Source of the DNA: Turnera subulata | Taxonomy: Eukaryota; Streptophyta; Magnoliopsida; Malpighiales; Passifloraceae | Length of the DNA: 64,000 bases | NCBI GenBank assembly: GCA_028386065.3 | Contig: JAKUCV010007499.1 | Location: 20,165-84,164, forward strand | Direction of reading: 5' to 3' | Shown here: positions 24,005 through 36,148 of the stretch, piece after piece | How positions within the stretch are numbered: position 1 is the first letter of the stretch | Layout of the letters: each line of letters begins with the position of its first letter | Translations under genes and position numbers: made by a program | The notes under the pieces: generated by a model | Told to the model about the DNA's origin: nothing | The model's database searches: none | The model's input: the letters and a program-made list of their open reading frames with translations, nothing else

Positions 24005-24993
24005 GGGTGCGTTTGGGAGTGTTTTGTGTTTTTAGTTCTCAGAGAATTGTTTTGAAGATTAAGAACAGAGAATTGTTTTGAGTGTATTTGAAAACTGAAA
24101 ATTCGTTTGGATACTTTGTACTTTAAGACAGTTTTTAAAGTGTTAAGAACAGAGAACTTGTTTGGTAGAAATAAACATAGAAATTGTGAAGGAAATCAAT
24201 TTTTGAAGGAATAGAGATAATAAATTAGATAGTTACAATAGAGATAATAACGTATTATGAAGGAAATCAATTTTTTACACTATAATTACTGTATTTTTTT
24301 AAAATGGATATGGCTAGCACAAAAATAGATCCCTTAAGGACTGTGCGGCCAAAAAATGAGCTGCCTTATTACAGGCATTGGGTATATGATTACATCTATA
24401 TTGAACAAAAGACCTTGCTTCATGAAAGATATCACGAATTAGCAAACCTGTTGATGAAAAGATCTTCCTAAACTTCATTGGATATGGCATTTACAAGCTG
24501 CAAACAATCAGTCTCAATCTCCAATCTACTAATTCCCACATACTTAGCCAGCATCATACCATCCCACCAGCTCCTCCTTTTCAACTTTTCTTCATAAAAA
24601 AACGTTAACCTTAAAGCAATGCACCAGAGGCGACTGCGGCTGCCATCTACAAGGCCGGTTCCCAACCTGATTCACCCTCNTAGAGACAAGGAGAACACAA
24701 TAGATAAACGTAAGAAGAGAAAATTGTATTGTGTTCAAAATAGTACTTTTATTACTAGAATGCCATTAATGAAATTGAAGTTTTCGAGCTATTTACAGGT
24801 ATGCCACCGCTTGTTCTCATAGAAGCCCCAAAACATCTTTTTTTTGTTCTTTGTTTTTGATCCTGTCAGAACAACTTCTGAAGGACTGTTTTGGGAGACT
24901 CGGATTGTTTTTGCCAATCCAAACGCATTTTGTGTTCTATAAGAATGAAGAAAACAGAAAACTTGTTCTGAAAACAAGTTTCCAAACAGGCCC
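24005..24993. mobile_element. PIF/Harbinger (Tourist-like) element with TTA target duplication
   Basis: 989 bases. Left end GGGTGCGTTTGGGA; the right end in reverse complement starts GGGCCTGTTTGGAA, so the termini are inverted repeats. TTA is duplicated at 24002-24004 and 24994-24996, and the empty copy has a single TTA at the matching place. GGG...GTTTGG ends with a TTA duplication are the hallmark of Tourist-like MITEs. It is long for a MITE because the middle (about 24470-24665, - strand) holds a LINE-type RNase H scrap (KYVGISRLEIETDCLQLVNA). An N lies at 24680. No transposase is seen, so it is non-autonomous. Confidence 0.82.
24468..24665 (-). pseudogene. RNase H fragment (LINE type) inside the Harbinger-like element
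   Basis: A 65-codon - strand block ends MLAKYVGISRLEIETDCLQL, which matches the central part of the RVT_3 RNase H domain found in plant LINEs and copied widely as fragments. No start, no active-site set and no flanking domains. It is probably cargo picked up by the surrounding element. Confidence 0.55.
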
Positions 24994-25116
24994 TTAGATT
25001 TCTTATTTCATGGAACACATGGTTTGGATCCTATGAATCACGAGGAAGAATTTTTAATTATCAGGGTTAGATGGAAGACATGGATGTTTAGATTTCTTAT
25101 TTCATGGAACACATGG

Positions 25117-25548
25117 TTATATAAATATATGCTGCAGATCTTCCGGGGAGTGGGATCGAGCTCCGAAACAGAAAGGAAAAAGAAAATAATTGTAGAATAA
25201 ATATATCAAATAGATATGTTTAGTTAAAGTACAGAAGACATAATTAAATGCAATAACTTGGATTTCAACTTTCGTGGAATGATTTATAACTAATGTGGGA
25301 TCATATAGACGTGGACTCCATTAATGCTTCCGCGTCATCCAGGAGTTGACATTTGAAATATTTGTGGTGATTGGTGTGAACCACAATAATCTGCAGCATA
25401 TGCAGAATCTCTTTGGCTTACCAAAACCACGTGAAAGTGCAAGGCACAGCTAGATGGATCAATACAGTAGGCCAAGCTGCGCAGTTGCATTTCCCAGAAA
25501 TTTGCCCCCTCTTTTGGGACAGTCACATGGGAAATTTTATGGTGGTCA
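25117..25548. other. Intergenic, nothing identified
   Basis: AT-rich sequence between the tandem duplication and the SINE. Short open frames here have no family motif. Confidence 0.4.
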
Positions 25549-25560
25549 AGCTGTATCAAA

Positions 25561-25890
25561 ATTTTTTTTGCCGAAAAAAAAAAAAGAAGGCATCAGTGGT
25601 GTCATCATCGCCACGTCCGTCCAGGCCCCGGTTAGAATCGGTTACATCCTGGCATTAAACCCTCCTCATAGGAGAAACCGCCCACCGGGGCACCAGCGGA
25701 CACCCTCGCCTGCTACGCGTCATAGTGTCGGGGAGACCCCGGGCTCAACGGCCACCCCCCCACAGTGTGGAAGGCCATATTCGGCTACATCACACTATAA
25801 TGAGGCTTGACTGGAAGCGCCGGGACTCGAACCCGAGTCCTAGAGATGGCAGGCTAAAGGCTTCACCACTGGGCCACCACCCCCGGTGGT
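25561..25890 (-). mobile_element. tRNA-derived SINE, reverse orientation, with a 12-bp target duplication
   Basis: On the - strand the head reads GGTGGTGGCCCAGTGGTGAA (A box) and later CTCGGGTTCGAGTCCCGG (B box, near 25815-25835 on +), a clear tRNA-like pol III promoter. The body is GC-rich, unlike its surroundings. The 3' end is a T-rich run, seen as A12 at 25577-25588 on +. The direct repeat AGCTGTATCAAA occurs at 25549-25560 and 25891-25902. It is a different family from the SINE at 23655. Confidence 0.85.
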
Positions 25891-25902
25891 AGCTGTATCA
25901 AA

Positions 25903-26343
25903 TACTAGTATATTTATTTAGTAGATCATATATAATAAGAGAATGAGAAAGATAAGAAAAATTATTCTCCTAATTAATACTAACAAGGAAGAACAAACCC
26001 TTTATTGGTTATGTTATACAAAGTGGCACAGGTAATATAGATTTTTCCCAGTCACCTTAAATGATTTTTTTTTTTTAATTGTCTCGCTCGATGTAAATCT
26101 GAAACTACGATAAAAGCATGAGCTGAGAGAACCAGACCCTTACCTAGTCATCCCAGGATCACCCTACAACTAAAAAGTCCCAAATTTAATTTAATATCCT
26201 CAAGCTTGCAATTAATTTGACTTTAACCCTCCCATTAATCTCAAACACATTAGAAGAATGAAACCATTAAATATTTTACGTAAAGAATGAAACCAATAAT
26301 CATTACTACACTTTGCTGTCCAATCAAACAAAGAAATTGTTAA
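25903..26343. other. Intergenic, nothing identified
   Basis: AT-rich DNA between the SINE and the 3' end of the next GST gene; the last part will be its 3' UTR. Confidence 0.4.
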
Positions 26344-29208
26344 TTACAACTTTGAGACAAATTTCGGCTTCAAGTTAGAATTGGTTGAACCCACTGCTCG
26401 CTGCTTCTGTAATCTGTTTTTAATTTTAAAGAGGATTTTGTGCACTTCATCAAAGTGAGGCTGGGTTGCTTTTATTGTGTCCTCCATCCACTGCTGAACT
26501 TTCTTGTATGGACTTAGTATTCGAATATGATCCTGTTCATCCAAAAGCTTAAATCCAAAAAAAAAAAAAAAAGACTTAGTGGAAGATATGATATATGCAT
26601 ACAGATGTAGAAAATTGCATAAATATGTGATATCCATATAATAGCACGAAAAGAATTCCTAGCAAATCTTTTCACAGTAAGGTGGGTAAAGATTCAGCTG
26701 ATGATATTCCTAGATACAAGCTGTGACCCAACAATCACCAGATACAAGCTCTGTTTAAGTATTGCTCAAAAGCTCAGTTTAAGTAACAACTAACAACAAT
26801 ATACTCTGCTTGGTAGACTGGCTGGAGCCATGCCATCAGATCAGTCAACAAAGCATAGAAATTGTTAAAGACTAGATGTTTGCACATTTTAACTGACCCA
26901 AGCACTATTTGATTTCCATGTATAATACAAAAGCTGGAATGCTTCAGTTCTTCCTTAGCAATAACACTAAAATGGTGGCTCATATCCACATACCTGTAGT
27001 TGCATTATTTCACAGACTAGGCTCAGATCTGCTATGGATGGTTGATTGGCACCAAGTAAGAAAGGTCCACTCCCCTCCAGCCAAACTGTCTCTATTTTGT
27101 AGAGTGATGAAAGGAGAAGTTTCTCCGCCTTAGCAGCTTTTTCTGGATTCGGATGAAAACCAAGAAGAGCACTTGACTCATTGTTCTGAGCATATCCAGC
27201 TGGGAATCAAGAAGCATCAACAGTGAAAACTAAGCCCATAGAAGAAATGTGGATTGATGCTTGTGGTAAAACATAGATATATATGTGAAGAGATGCTATG
27301 AATGCTTATCAGCCAAAACAAGGAGAGATCAATAATGATGCACACACAAGACAGATTTCAGAGAAAAGATCAGTGGCAGCAGGGCAACGAACATAAAAAT
27401 TGCTGCATTTGCAAGAGGGTCTCATCTATATTTGATGATGAGATGATCCAACACTTGTAAACAACTTTATTATGTAACTATAACAGGAAGGTTCACCTCG
27501 AAACGGTCTGCCAGACACTGTTTAACAGTAACCAACTGCAGGATAGAGAGATTTATTTGGCAGATGCATTTTCTAAGTTAAATGATCGTAATGAAAACCA
27601 AAAGAAACATGATGATAACAATCTCCATCCATCAAAAACAAAAAAAATGCATTTCAATGGGAGGACTCAGATCATATAGGTTATGACATACTTGAACCAA
27701 GGCGCAAATTTGAGTGATGCCAGTCCAACAATGAGTGAATCCTAGCTCTCTTGCGAGGATCAGCTGGATACCTACAAAGTCAAAATTTGTTCAGATGTGA
27801 GTAGCAGCCTTGAAAAGAGAGGTAAAATACACATTCAATCCTTTGGATATGCATAATTGCCATTATTCTTTCCTATAAAGAAAAATAACTGCAATTGTCT
27901 CATAAACATGATGATAATCACAATGCATAGGCTGCATATTAATCTAATTCATCAGTTTTAGAGCACAGAAAGATTGACTATAGTATCATTACGTTTTCTC
28001 CAATGCAAATCTAAAGTGCTAGAGCATGTAAAAGAAGTAAGCTTAGGTACTTTTGCTTTTATCTTCTAGCATAATATTGAGCATTCACAGCATCCTATTT
28101 CATACATATCCTACCCACATCTATTTTCCACCCAACGTTTTAAAGATCCTAAGCAGTCGCAAAAACATGCAGTAGATTTCAATTGCAGCAGATTAACAAC
28201 TATGCTCACCAGTGATTAGCATCTCCTGGAAACAAACTCGCTAGATATCTTAGGATTGTATGGCTGCAAAGGACAATGAACAAACGGAAAAATGAACCAA
28301 TGATGTAGTATGAGAGGAAAGGAATATATAATTCTTAACAGCTCAAGGATTTTGATAAAACTGTAGGTATGCATAACAAGATCAAAGAACAAAAGTTGAC
28401 AGGGGAGGAAAGAGAGAGGACGAGATTTTTAAGTACCTTTCAAACAAATTAAGACTTCCATCAACTATTGCTGGGACTTGTCTCATAGGGTTTATCTCTG
28501 AAATTACAACATTGAGAAAATGGAAAAACCATGATGTCATTAATTTCCTTGTGAACATCAAAATGCCCCCAGTAGGGAGAAGAATTCACACTTTCGATTT
28601 CCGTATATCAACGAATGATGTTAGGATGTACCAGAATTCCACAACACAGGGCAACCCAATCTGTCACCTCAGACTGTAGAACAGTTATACAAAACAAATT
28701 ATAGAATGCCAGAAGTAATGCCTTGCAGATGGATACAGGATGGCTTAATTCAACTCAAAGCTACATATATATGGTTCCATTTCAACTAAAATTCCCAATT
28801 AATCACCTTAACTTTAATACTGAGGTACAAATAGGAGAATGATTTTCCGGGGGAGTTGATTCAGTTCAAGCAAAAATACCCACAAGTACATACAGACAGA
28901 ACGACGGAATACCTTCATACTCTGGAGATAAATTGTCATCCTTGCTTATGTCGACTTTAACCTCCTCAAACTCTATCCCGCTTAACCTACAAGATCAGCA
29001 TATACACACATAAACCTTACAGTTCAGAGAAACCCAAGTTCAAATTCAGAGCCTCAATCATTACAAGAAGAAAACAGAACCAACCCAGATAGTGAGTAAC
29101 ATCCTAGATAATGAAAATGAAGAAGAAAAGAAGAAAGGATTACTTGCAAAAGAGAAGAACCGCCCGTGACGGCTGTGAAAAACGGTCTGCGTATACTTTC
29201 AGTGTCAT
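26344..29208 (-). CDS. GSTT1: Theta-class glutathione S-transferase ending in SKL
   Basis: Seven GT-AG exons: 29208-29144, 28986-28913, 28497-28437, 28263-28210, 27771-27692, 27199-26994, 26547-26344; 247 codons. Starts MTLKVYADRFSQPSRAVLLF with the catalytic Ser11 and the full SQPSR motif of theta GSTs. The middle has LEGSGPFLLGANQPSIADLS and CEIMQLQ; the last exon has SPYKKVQQWMEDTIKATQPH. It ends FVSKL, a canonical peroxisomal targeting signal type 1, as known for plant GSTT1. Family role: glutathione peroxidase-like reduction of lipid and other hydroperoxides. Exon lengths before the last one are identical to the other intact copies. No defect seen. Confidence 0.93.
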
Positions 29209-29298
29209 TTTCTTTTGTCTGCCAATGATCCCTCTTACTATCCCTTCCTCTTAATTCCAAGAATAGGCGTTTGTCTTCCTATCACATCTCAGTGCCCC

Positions 29299-29311
29299 GT
29301 CTATATATATG
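29299..29311 (-). promoter_or_regulatory. Candidate TATA box of the GST at 26344-29208
   Basis: ATATATATAG on the - strand about 95 bases upstream of the ATG, a normal plant spacing once a short leader is allowed. Position and sequence only. Confidence 0.4.
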
Positions 29312-30356
29312 GTGATGATTACGATGAGCTTTCTAGGTTCATTCTTGCATATGTAAGTACAATAATGTATGATCGAGATAGTTGGTCAATATCTGCGTGT
29401 TTATCCAGTATTTTTTAAATGTTCAACCATCACTAAAAGCCATTGCATCTCCCCATGTGGAAAATGAGGTGAAGTGTCTATGGAGTTTAATAAGATTTGA
29501 TGTGGAGACTGTCTGCGTGATCCAGCAAATATTCAACTATGGCGGGCAAAAACTCTAATTGTTTTATTTACGGGGAATGGTGGTGGCAGTTGACCAGGAA
29601 GATGGGCTAGTTCACCACGGGATCCAAACTCACGAAAAGATGGCTTTGGATCTATTCTAGTATGGGCCATTTGTCCAATAAGATTCCATAAAGATTGGAA
29701 GGCCTAAGGAGATTAGGAAATTTGCAACACAAACATTTTTTCAACACATCAACAAATACAATCCAGTGAAGTTGTTGAGATGAGGTGAGTTTAAACACAG
29801 AATCTAGTTTGGTTCTGTCTTTAAACTCTTGATTAGTTCTGGCAAAATTGTTGAATTCCCATATTACTATCATAGTTCAACTGAAGTTGAAATTCTGCGG
29901 GATATTTCTACATCTCACGCTCTTTGTCCCTCTAATGAAAAAATTAGCCATTATTCGCGCAATATCAAGAATCTTTATCAAGTTATCCGGAGCAAAGCAC
30001 AATTACTTAGTTTTGGTATCATTTACAAATTCCTGACCAATTTGCTAGTAACACACCGATTGGATTCCTGAAATCACTGGAAAGAATAGCAGGTTTAACA
30101 TGAGCTGAAAGTCTTGTGGATAACTGGACCAGTCATATCGAGGTTCTACTTGCAAGTAGCAACCATAAAACCACCCCTTTGTAGCATGTACACCACCAGC
30201 AGTTTCCATATCCAAGATAATATTGCTACGTGATCACAGATATGCAATCCCATTCCTGAGACACTGTCTATCATTCTTGCCTCAAGACCCCAATCTACTG
30301 AGTCCAGTGATCCTTGATACACATCTGCCGCGGCAAAATTTTTAAAAGAGCAACTG
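29312..30356. other. Intergenic; start of the segmental duplication
   Basis: From about 29763 (GAAGTTGTTGAGATGAGGTG) the sequence is repeated at 46359 onward, including TTATCCGGAGCAAAGCACAA, and the similarity runs through the next GST gene. No other gene is visible. Confidence 0.6.
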
Positions 30357-33300
30357 TTACATCTTTGAGGCCACTTTCGGCTTTAAGTTAGATTCAGTCT
30401 TCATCTGTACTCTCTTCTTAATTTCAGAGAGGTATTTGTGCACTTCATCAAAGTGAGGCTGGGCTGCTTCTCTTGTGTCCTCCATCCACTGCTGAACTTT
30501 CTTGTACGGGCTTAGCATTCTACTTCGATACTGTTCATCCAAAAGCTTATATCCAAAAAGAAAACCTGGTGTAAGGTCACACTATGCCTCCAAGTTTTCT
30601 GTACCATATTGAATAGAGTTTGCGAGCTAAAGGAAAATTGGGAGCAACATATATAGATATATCCTCAATTTGTTCTAGATTAATATTGTAAGAAATGTAT
30701 GATACTGAGCAAATAATTTTCAAGCCAATCTTGCACATGAAGGTGGGTCTAAAGATTCAGGTGATGTAAAGCTGTGACGGAATGAAAAAGGTGGCATGTT
30801 TCGGTTCTTCCGTTTACATGTTGAAAAGCTTACGCATATCAACAACATACCTCTAGTTGCATTAGTTCACTGACTAGGACCAGGTCCGCTATGGATGGTT
30901 GATTTGCACCTAGTAAGAAACGTCCACCCCCTTCGAACCAAAAAGTCTCTATTTCGAAGAGGGATGAAAGAAGAATTTTATCAGGCTCAGCAACTTTTAG
31001 TGTTCTCAGAGGTCCTTTTGTAAGATGGGGCAGTATGGTGCTCCAAAATAATCCAGCTGAGAAGAAACAACAACATGAAAAAGCTAAGGCCATAGAAGAA
31101 GTGCAAACTGATGTAAGAGTCATGAGTGCATGGGGCTTATCAGCCAAAACAAGCAGAAAACCAATAATTTCTAATGAACTAAAAACTGAAACTAGAACTG
31201 CTGAAAGTGTCGGCAAAAAGATTACATTTAAGATATCAGTTGGAAGCAGGGTAATTGGCTAATTGCTATTATTTGCTGCATTGACAAAGGAGTCTCATGA
31301 TAAAATGATCCAGCATACTTAAGACAACTTTATTATGTAACCTAGCTGTGCTTCAAAAGGAACAAAGGAAGGTCCACTCCTGAAAGGGGGTCTGCAAGTG
31401 ATTGTTTTCCACTAATTAGTGTTCAACCAGCAAAAGTAGGATAGAGAGATTTATTTGGCAGACGCCCTCAATTTCAATTTTTTTTCCTAATTAACATCTT
31501 TTTTTAAGTAACAAGAATGTAATTGAAAACCTAAAGAAACCATTCATTTTAAAGGAATAAGGAATTTCCACAGGAGGTCTCAGGTCATATTGAGCCATGA
31601 AGTACATGAACCAAGGCGCAGATTCGTCTGCATCCAGTCCAACACTGACTGAATCTGAGCTCTCATGGATACATGAGCTGGGTACCTTCAAAGTGTGAAA
31701 CCAAAAACATTTTCAGATACTAGTAGTATATATAGAGACTTGGAGAAAAAAGAAAAATGTGGAAAACTAATGTATTGGATATGCAAAATTCCCATCATTG
31801 TCAGGTACGCCTGATTATCAGAATGTATCTGGACTGTTGTCATTCCTAAACTCAAATTCATCTAATCCATCAGTTAGGAGAACACAAGAAATGGACTATA
31901 ATATCATAATAACTTATCTTCAAAACACGTCTAAAGTGCTAAAGCATGTAAAGAAAGTCAGCTTACTTATAAGAAAATATGACAGATTCACAGCATATGT
32001 ATCCTGAAATTCGCTGTGGCAACAGGATGTTTCTTGCATATTATATATGGAGCATTCGCATAATCCTACATCACTACCCCTTTCAAGTATAAGGATTCAA
32101 GTACAGCAGATTAACAGCTATGCTTACCAGTGATCAGCAACTCCCGGAAACGAACATGCAAGATATATCAGGATTGAGTGACTGCAAAGAACAAAAAGCT
32201 CGAGAATGAATGTAGCATGAGAGGAAAGGAAAATAAATTTCTTAACATTGTCGAGATTTTTGATAAACCAGGAGATATAACAAGGTCAAAGAACAAAGAA
32301 TGAGCTGAAACTAGATGCTCAGCAAGGAATGTGTGAAGTACAAGTTTCCAACATGGTAGATTCAAGAACAGCACAAGGAAATAGTATTCCATCAAGAATA
32401 ACAATCCTACATCAAGAGTATCCCAGCTAACAGCCGGATTAATCTCCTCCCGTGGCTCGCATCACCACCGTTGTAAAGTGGGATCACTACCTATAATAAG
32501 GAGTGGGAGGAGGGGGAATAGAGAAAGAGATTTGGAATACCTTTCAAACAATTGAACACTTCCATCTTCTATAGCTGGCACTTTCCCCATAGGGTTTATT
32601 GCTGAAATTACAACATTGACAAAATGTAAACTACATTGTCACTGCTTTCTCTGTGAATGGTAAAACGATACTCGGTATTATTGGGAGTACTAATACTGTC
32701 TACTGAGGTATATAAAGGAGATCATTTCCAGTTAGAGTTGGTTCAGATAATGCAAAAGTAAGTAGAACTTCAGGCAAACAGAGATGGAAAGGAAGTGAGG
32801 GAACTTGGAACAAAGGCATACATACCTCTATACTCGGGACTAACATGGCCACCCTTCAATACGTCAACTCTAACCTCCTCAAATTCTATCCCATTTACCC
32901 TGCAGAATCAGCATATACACAAACACACACATAGATCACATATTCAAGAGAAACCCACGTTCAATTCTAAATAATCAATCATCACAAGAAAGAAAGAAAA
33001 AAAAAAAAAAAACAGAATCGACCCGGAGTAGTAAATATCCTTGACAAGAAGCTAAAGAAGAATAAAAAGATTACATGCAAAAGATAAGAACAGCCCGAGA
33101 TGGGGGTGAAATACGGTCTGCATATACTTTCAGTCCCATATTTTTGTCTGGTATCTCTCTCAGTTGCGCACTCTCCCTCCCTCCCTCTTAATTCTCAAGA
33201 ACAAGGCGAGTTCCCATTTTCAAGGACGGTCAACGTTGTCATTTTATATTATTAAACCCATGTGAAGGAAGACGGTGTGATTCATATGTGGAGGGGATCA

Positions 33301-34020
33301 TATTCATATCATGGCACGCGAAATCCAAACCCAGATCTGGCGGGGAAAACCTCCAGACAACTACAATTGAATTGAGTATGAGCGCCAAACGACAAGCGGG
33401 TCTACTTTGACACATAATTAGATTTCTTAATATTATTGTTACCCCTCTTCCCCTCCCTCCCTCCTAAAAAAAAATAAAAAAATTCAAGAATTATTTTAAG
33501 CTTCATTTGTCTTGAATTTGGTTATTAATTACCACAATCAAGAATTATGTACCTTTCAAGGTTATTTTTATCAAACGTCAACCTTGATTTCCTTACAAAA
33601 ATAATACTGGCCGAAGGCCACCGGGGCACTAGCCATAATAGTAAAGGCAACAATAGTTTTGCGGTAGTTGGAGAATATCATTAAAAAAATGTTCATAGGT
33701 TAGGTTCCTTATAAAATCTGGTTGGGACAATTATATATGCCTCGTCGTGAGAACTGAGAACCACATCAGTACAAACAAAAATGCATTAATTTCTTGACGC
33801 AACAGCTGATGGGATGGAACAACTATTTGTCTCTGTTTTTGGATAATATAATTTACTACCAGGAAGGAGTGTCCACTTACATTACACCGCAACATTTCAC
33901 AACATTCTGACATCCCAAAGCTAGAGCTCTTTCCCACACCAATCCCTGAGGCTCCAATGCTTCAGCAGTAACTCCACACCAAAATTTATGCTATTCCAAG
34001 CTTCCCCACACACATGTTTG
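29763..34020. repeat. Segmental duplication, copy one (with a GST gene)
   Basis: Aligned by eye with about 46359-50612: same order of 5' flank, seven GST exons, introns and promoter flank (for example CTGGCCGAAGGCCACC at 33609 and 50195). Similarity is high in introns as well as exons, so the copy is recent. It continues, with gaps, into 40040-42876 against 50614-53550. Confidence 0.85.
30357..33139 (-). CDS. GSTT1: Theta-class glutathione S-transferase ending in SKM
   Basis: Seven GT-AG exons: 33139-33075, 32899-32826, 32601-32541, 32181-32128, 31685-31606, 31056-30851, 30545-30357; 242 codons. N-terminus MGLKVYADRISPPSRAVLIF keeps the catalytic serine (ISPPSR). Lys at the exon 1/2 junction is Met here. 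KVPAIEDG, FESHSILIYLACSFPG, VLDWMQTNLRLGS and LLGANQPSIADL follow. The C-terminus is shorter than in the other copies (KTESNLKPKVASKM) and ends SKM, a known but weaker variant of the peroxisomal signal. It lies in the first copy of the segmental duplication; its partner is the gene at 46945. Confidence 0.92.
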
Positions 34021-34257
34021 CAGCCAAGAAGATCACAAGCCAGTCCATTATCTCATTCCACCACTTCATAAATCCTCCAAAACCAACTCTGCTACAAATG
34101 CACGTAACAGATCATGCATGGCTTTGATATATTAGAAGCATTCAAAATCTTCAACAGGTTCCTTCCTTAATTTCCAGTAACACACAGACAATTATATTGC
34201 TCCTACCTTCACTCTTGGCTCCAGACCCCACAGATGGAGACCAGAACAGAAGACTTG
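33140..34257. other. Promoter flank and intergenic DNA
   Basis: On the - strand a TATA-like AATATAAAATG lies about 105 bases above the GST start (about 33240-33250) next to AACGTTGACC, a W-box core. The same pair occurs above the gene at 46945. The rest has no gene; 33590-34020 is duplicated at 50165-50612. Confidence 0.4.
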
Positions 34258-34401
34258 TTACATCTTTGAACCCACTTTCGGCTTTAAGTTAGATTCAGTC
34301 TGACTGTTTGCACCCACTGTTCGCTGCTTCTGTAATCTAGTCTTAGTGTCAAAGAGTAATTTGTGCACTTCATCAAAGTGAGGCTATGCTGCCTTTCTGG
34401 T

Positions 34402-34428
34402 TGTTGGAATAGCAACACTATTCCAACA
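34402..34428 (-). repeat. 27-base relic of the 3' LTR of copia-2
   Basis: Keeps both LTR termini (TGTTGGAAT and ATTCCAACA) but almost no interior, and is bounded by the target duplication and the polypurine tract. See finding on asymmetric LTRs. Confidence 0.6.
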
Positions 34429-34532
34429 AATCTCCACCTTGTTGCTATTCAAATCCCACCAAGTACTAATCTTCTCAACCAAATAAAGAACAGCCTTCAT
34501 AGTGCTTCCAACTTGTGCCGATTGGCACCAAC

Positions 34533-36133
34533 TCAAAAGTGCAGGATATTGACCAAGTCTAAACAATGTTTAAACTTGGCCTTAGTCACCACCTTGGTCA
34601 ACATATCTGCAGGATTCTCCGAAGTCAAAACTTTTTGGAGAAGTATCTCTTCTTCTTCAAGAATCTCCCTCACAAAATGATAGCGAACATCGATATGCTT
34701 CGTCCGTGCATGAAAGACTTGGTTCTTTGCCAAATGAATAACACTCTGACTGTCAAAATATACTACAAGTTGTTTCTGACCAACTCCCAAGTCTTTTAGC
34801 AACCCATGAAGCCAAATTGCCTCCTTCACAGCCTCTGTAATAGCCATATACTCTGCCTCCGTTGTAGACAAAGCCATCGTTGACTGTAAAGTAGACTTCC
34901 AACTAATAGGGGCTTTTGCTAAAGTGAACAAATAGCCCGTTGTCGATCTTCGCTTATCCAAATCTCCTGCATAGTCAGAATATATCCAACCACTCCTTGA
35001 CCAAGTGATTCATCCTTCTCAAACATTAAGCCAACATCTACGGTATCTTTGATATACCGAAGAATCCATTTCACAGCTTGCCAATGACCTCTGCCGGGAT
35101 CATGCATGTATCTGCTGACAACACTAACAGCTTGTGAAATATCTGGCCTCGTACACACCATTGCATACATCAAACTTCCAAATGCATTAGCACATGGGAT
35201 CTTCGTCATGTACTCTCGTTCTTCTTCTGTCTGTGGAGATAACTGGCAGCTAAGTTTGAAATGAGGGGCAAGTGGAGTATCTACAGGTTTTGATTCCTCA
35301 TTCATACCAAAACATTGTAATACTTTCTTCAAATACTGCTTCTGAGTTAGCCAAAGCTTGCCTCTCTCTCTATCCCTGCTTATCTCCATGTCGAGAATCT
35401 TTTTGGCTTCTCCCAAATCCTTCATCTCAAACTCTTTACTCAACTGAGCCTTTAGCTTGTCAATTTCAACTTGGCTCTTTGCAGTTATCAGCATGTCATC
35501 AACATATAAGAGTAGGTAGATGTAGGACTCATCTTGAAGTCTGCTCAAATACACACAATGGTCATATTTGCTCCTTGTGTACTTCTGACCCAACATGAAC
35601 TTATCAAATCATTTGTACCACTGCCTTGGAGAATGCATCAATCCGTACAACGACTTGTCTAGTTTGCACACCCAATTCTCTTTACCAGTAGCTTTGTATC
35701 CATCTGGATGAGTCATATAGATTTCCTCTTTTAAGTCACCGTGTAAGAACGCGGTCTTCACATCAAGTTGAGCTAGCTCCAAATTCAACTGTGCTACCAA
35801 GGCCAATAGAATTCTAATGGAGGAATGCTTCACAACTGGAGAAAATACTTCCTTATAGTCAATTCCTACCTTCTGAGCGTAGCTTTTAGCCACCAATCTT
35901 GCCTTGTAGCGAATATCATTCTTGTCAGGAAATCCTTCTTTCTTAGCAAATACCCATTTGCATCCAATTGCCTTCTTTCCCTTCGATAGTTGTGTCAGCT
36001 TCCATATCTTGTTCTTCTGAAGAGATTTCATCTCCTCCTCCATTGCCTCTTTCCAACTGCTACTTTCAGAACTCCGAATAGCTTCTGAAAAAGTGGAAGG
36101 AACATCATTGACGATTGGAAGTGCATAGGCCAC
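34533..36133 (-). pseudogene. copia-2 reverse transcriptase and RNase H, broken
   Basis: RT begins in the block 36133-35609 (KWVFAKKEGFP, YKARLVAKSY, VFSPVVKHSSIR, LDVKTAFLHGD, SLYGLMHSPRQWYK). It breaks at a stop and continues at 35596-34919 with LLLYVDDMLITAKS, MEISRDRERGKLWL and MYAMVCTRPDIS. RNase H is in another frame (34961-34533) with [25 protein letters not shown] and [19 protein letters not shown], ending [14 protein letters not shown] is intact, but the reading frame is interrupted at least twice, so it is not autonomous now. Confidence 0.9.
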
Positions 36134-36148
36134 CGTTTCAATGAGACG

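Larger units (their letters stand above)
23939..25116. repeat. Tandem duplication (about 93-95 bases) split by a transposon in copy one
   Basis: Copy two (25024-25116) reads continuously from TTGGATCCTATGAATCAC to TTCATGGAACACATGG. Copy one is the same sequence in two pieces, 23939-24004 and 24994-25022, separated by the element at 24005-24993. Copy two therefore preserves the empty site. Confidence 0.88.

Noticed and set aside
25800..25880. A tRNA gene on the - strand
   Set aside because: A and B boxes are present, but the cloverleaf is not closed and the sequence is the head of a SINE with a target duplication.
31035..31262. + strand open frame of 75 codons, repeated at 47638-47856
   Set aside because: Antisense to GST exon 6 and intron 5; conserved only because the segment is duplicated.
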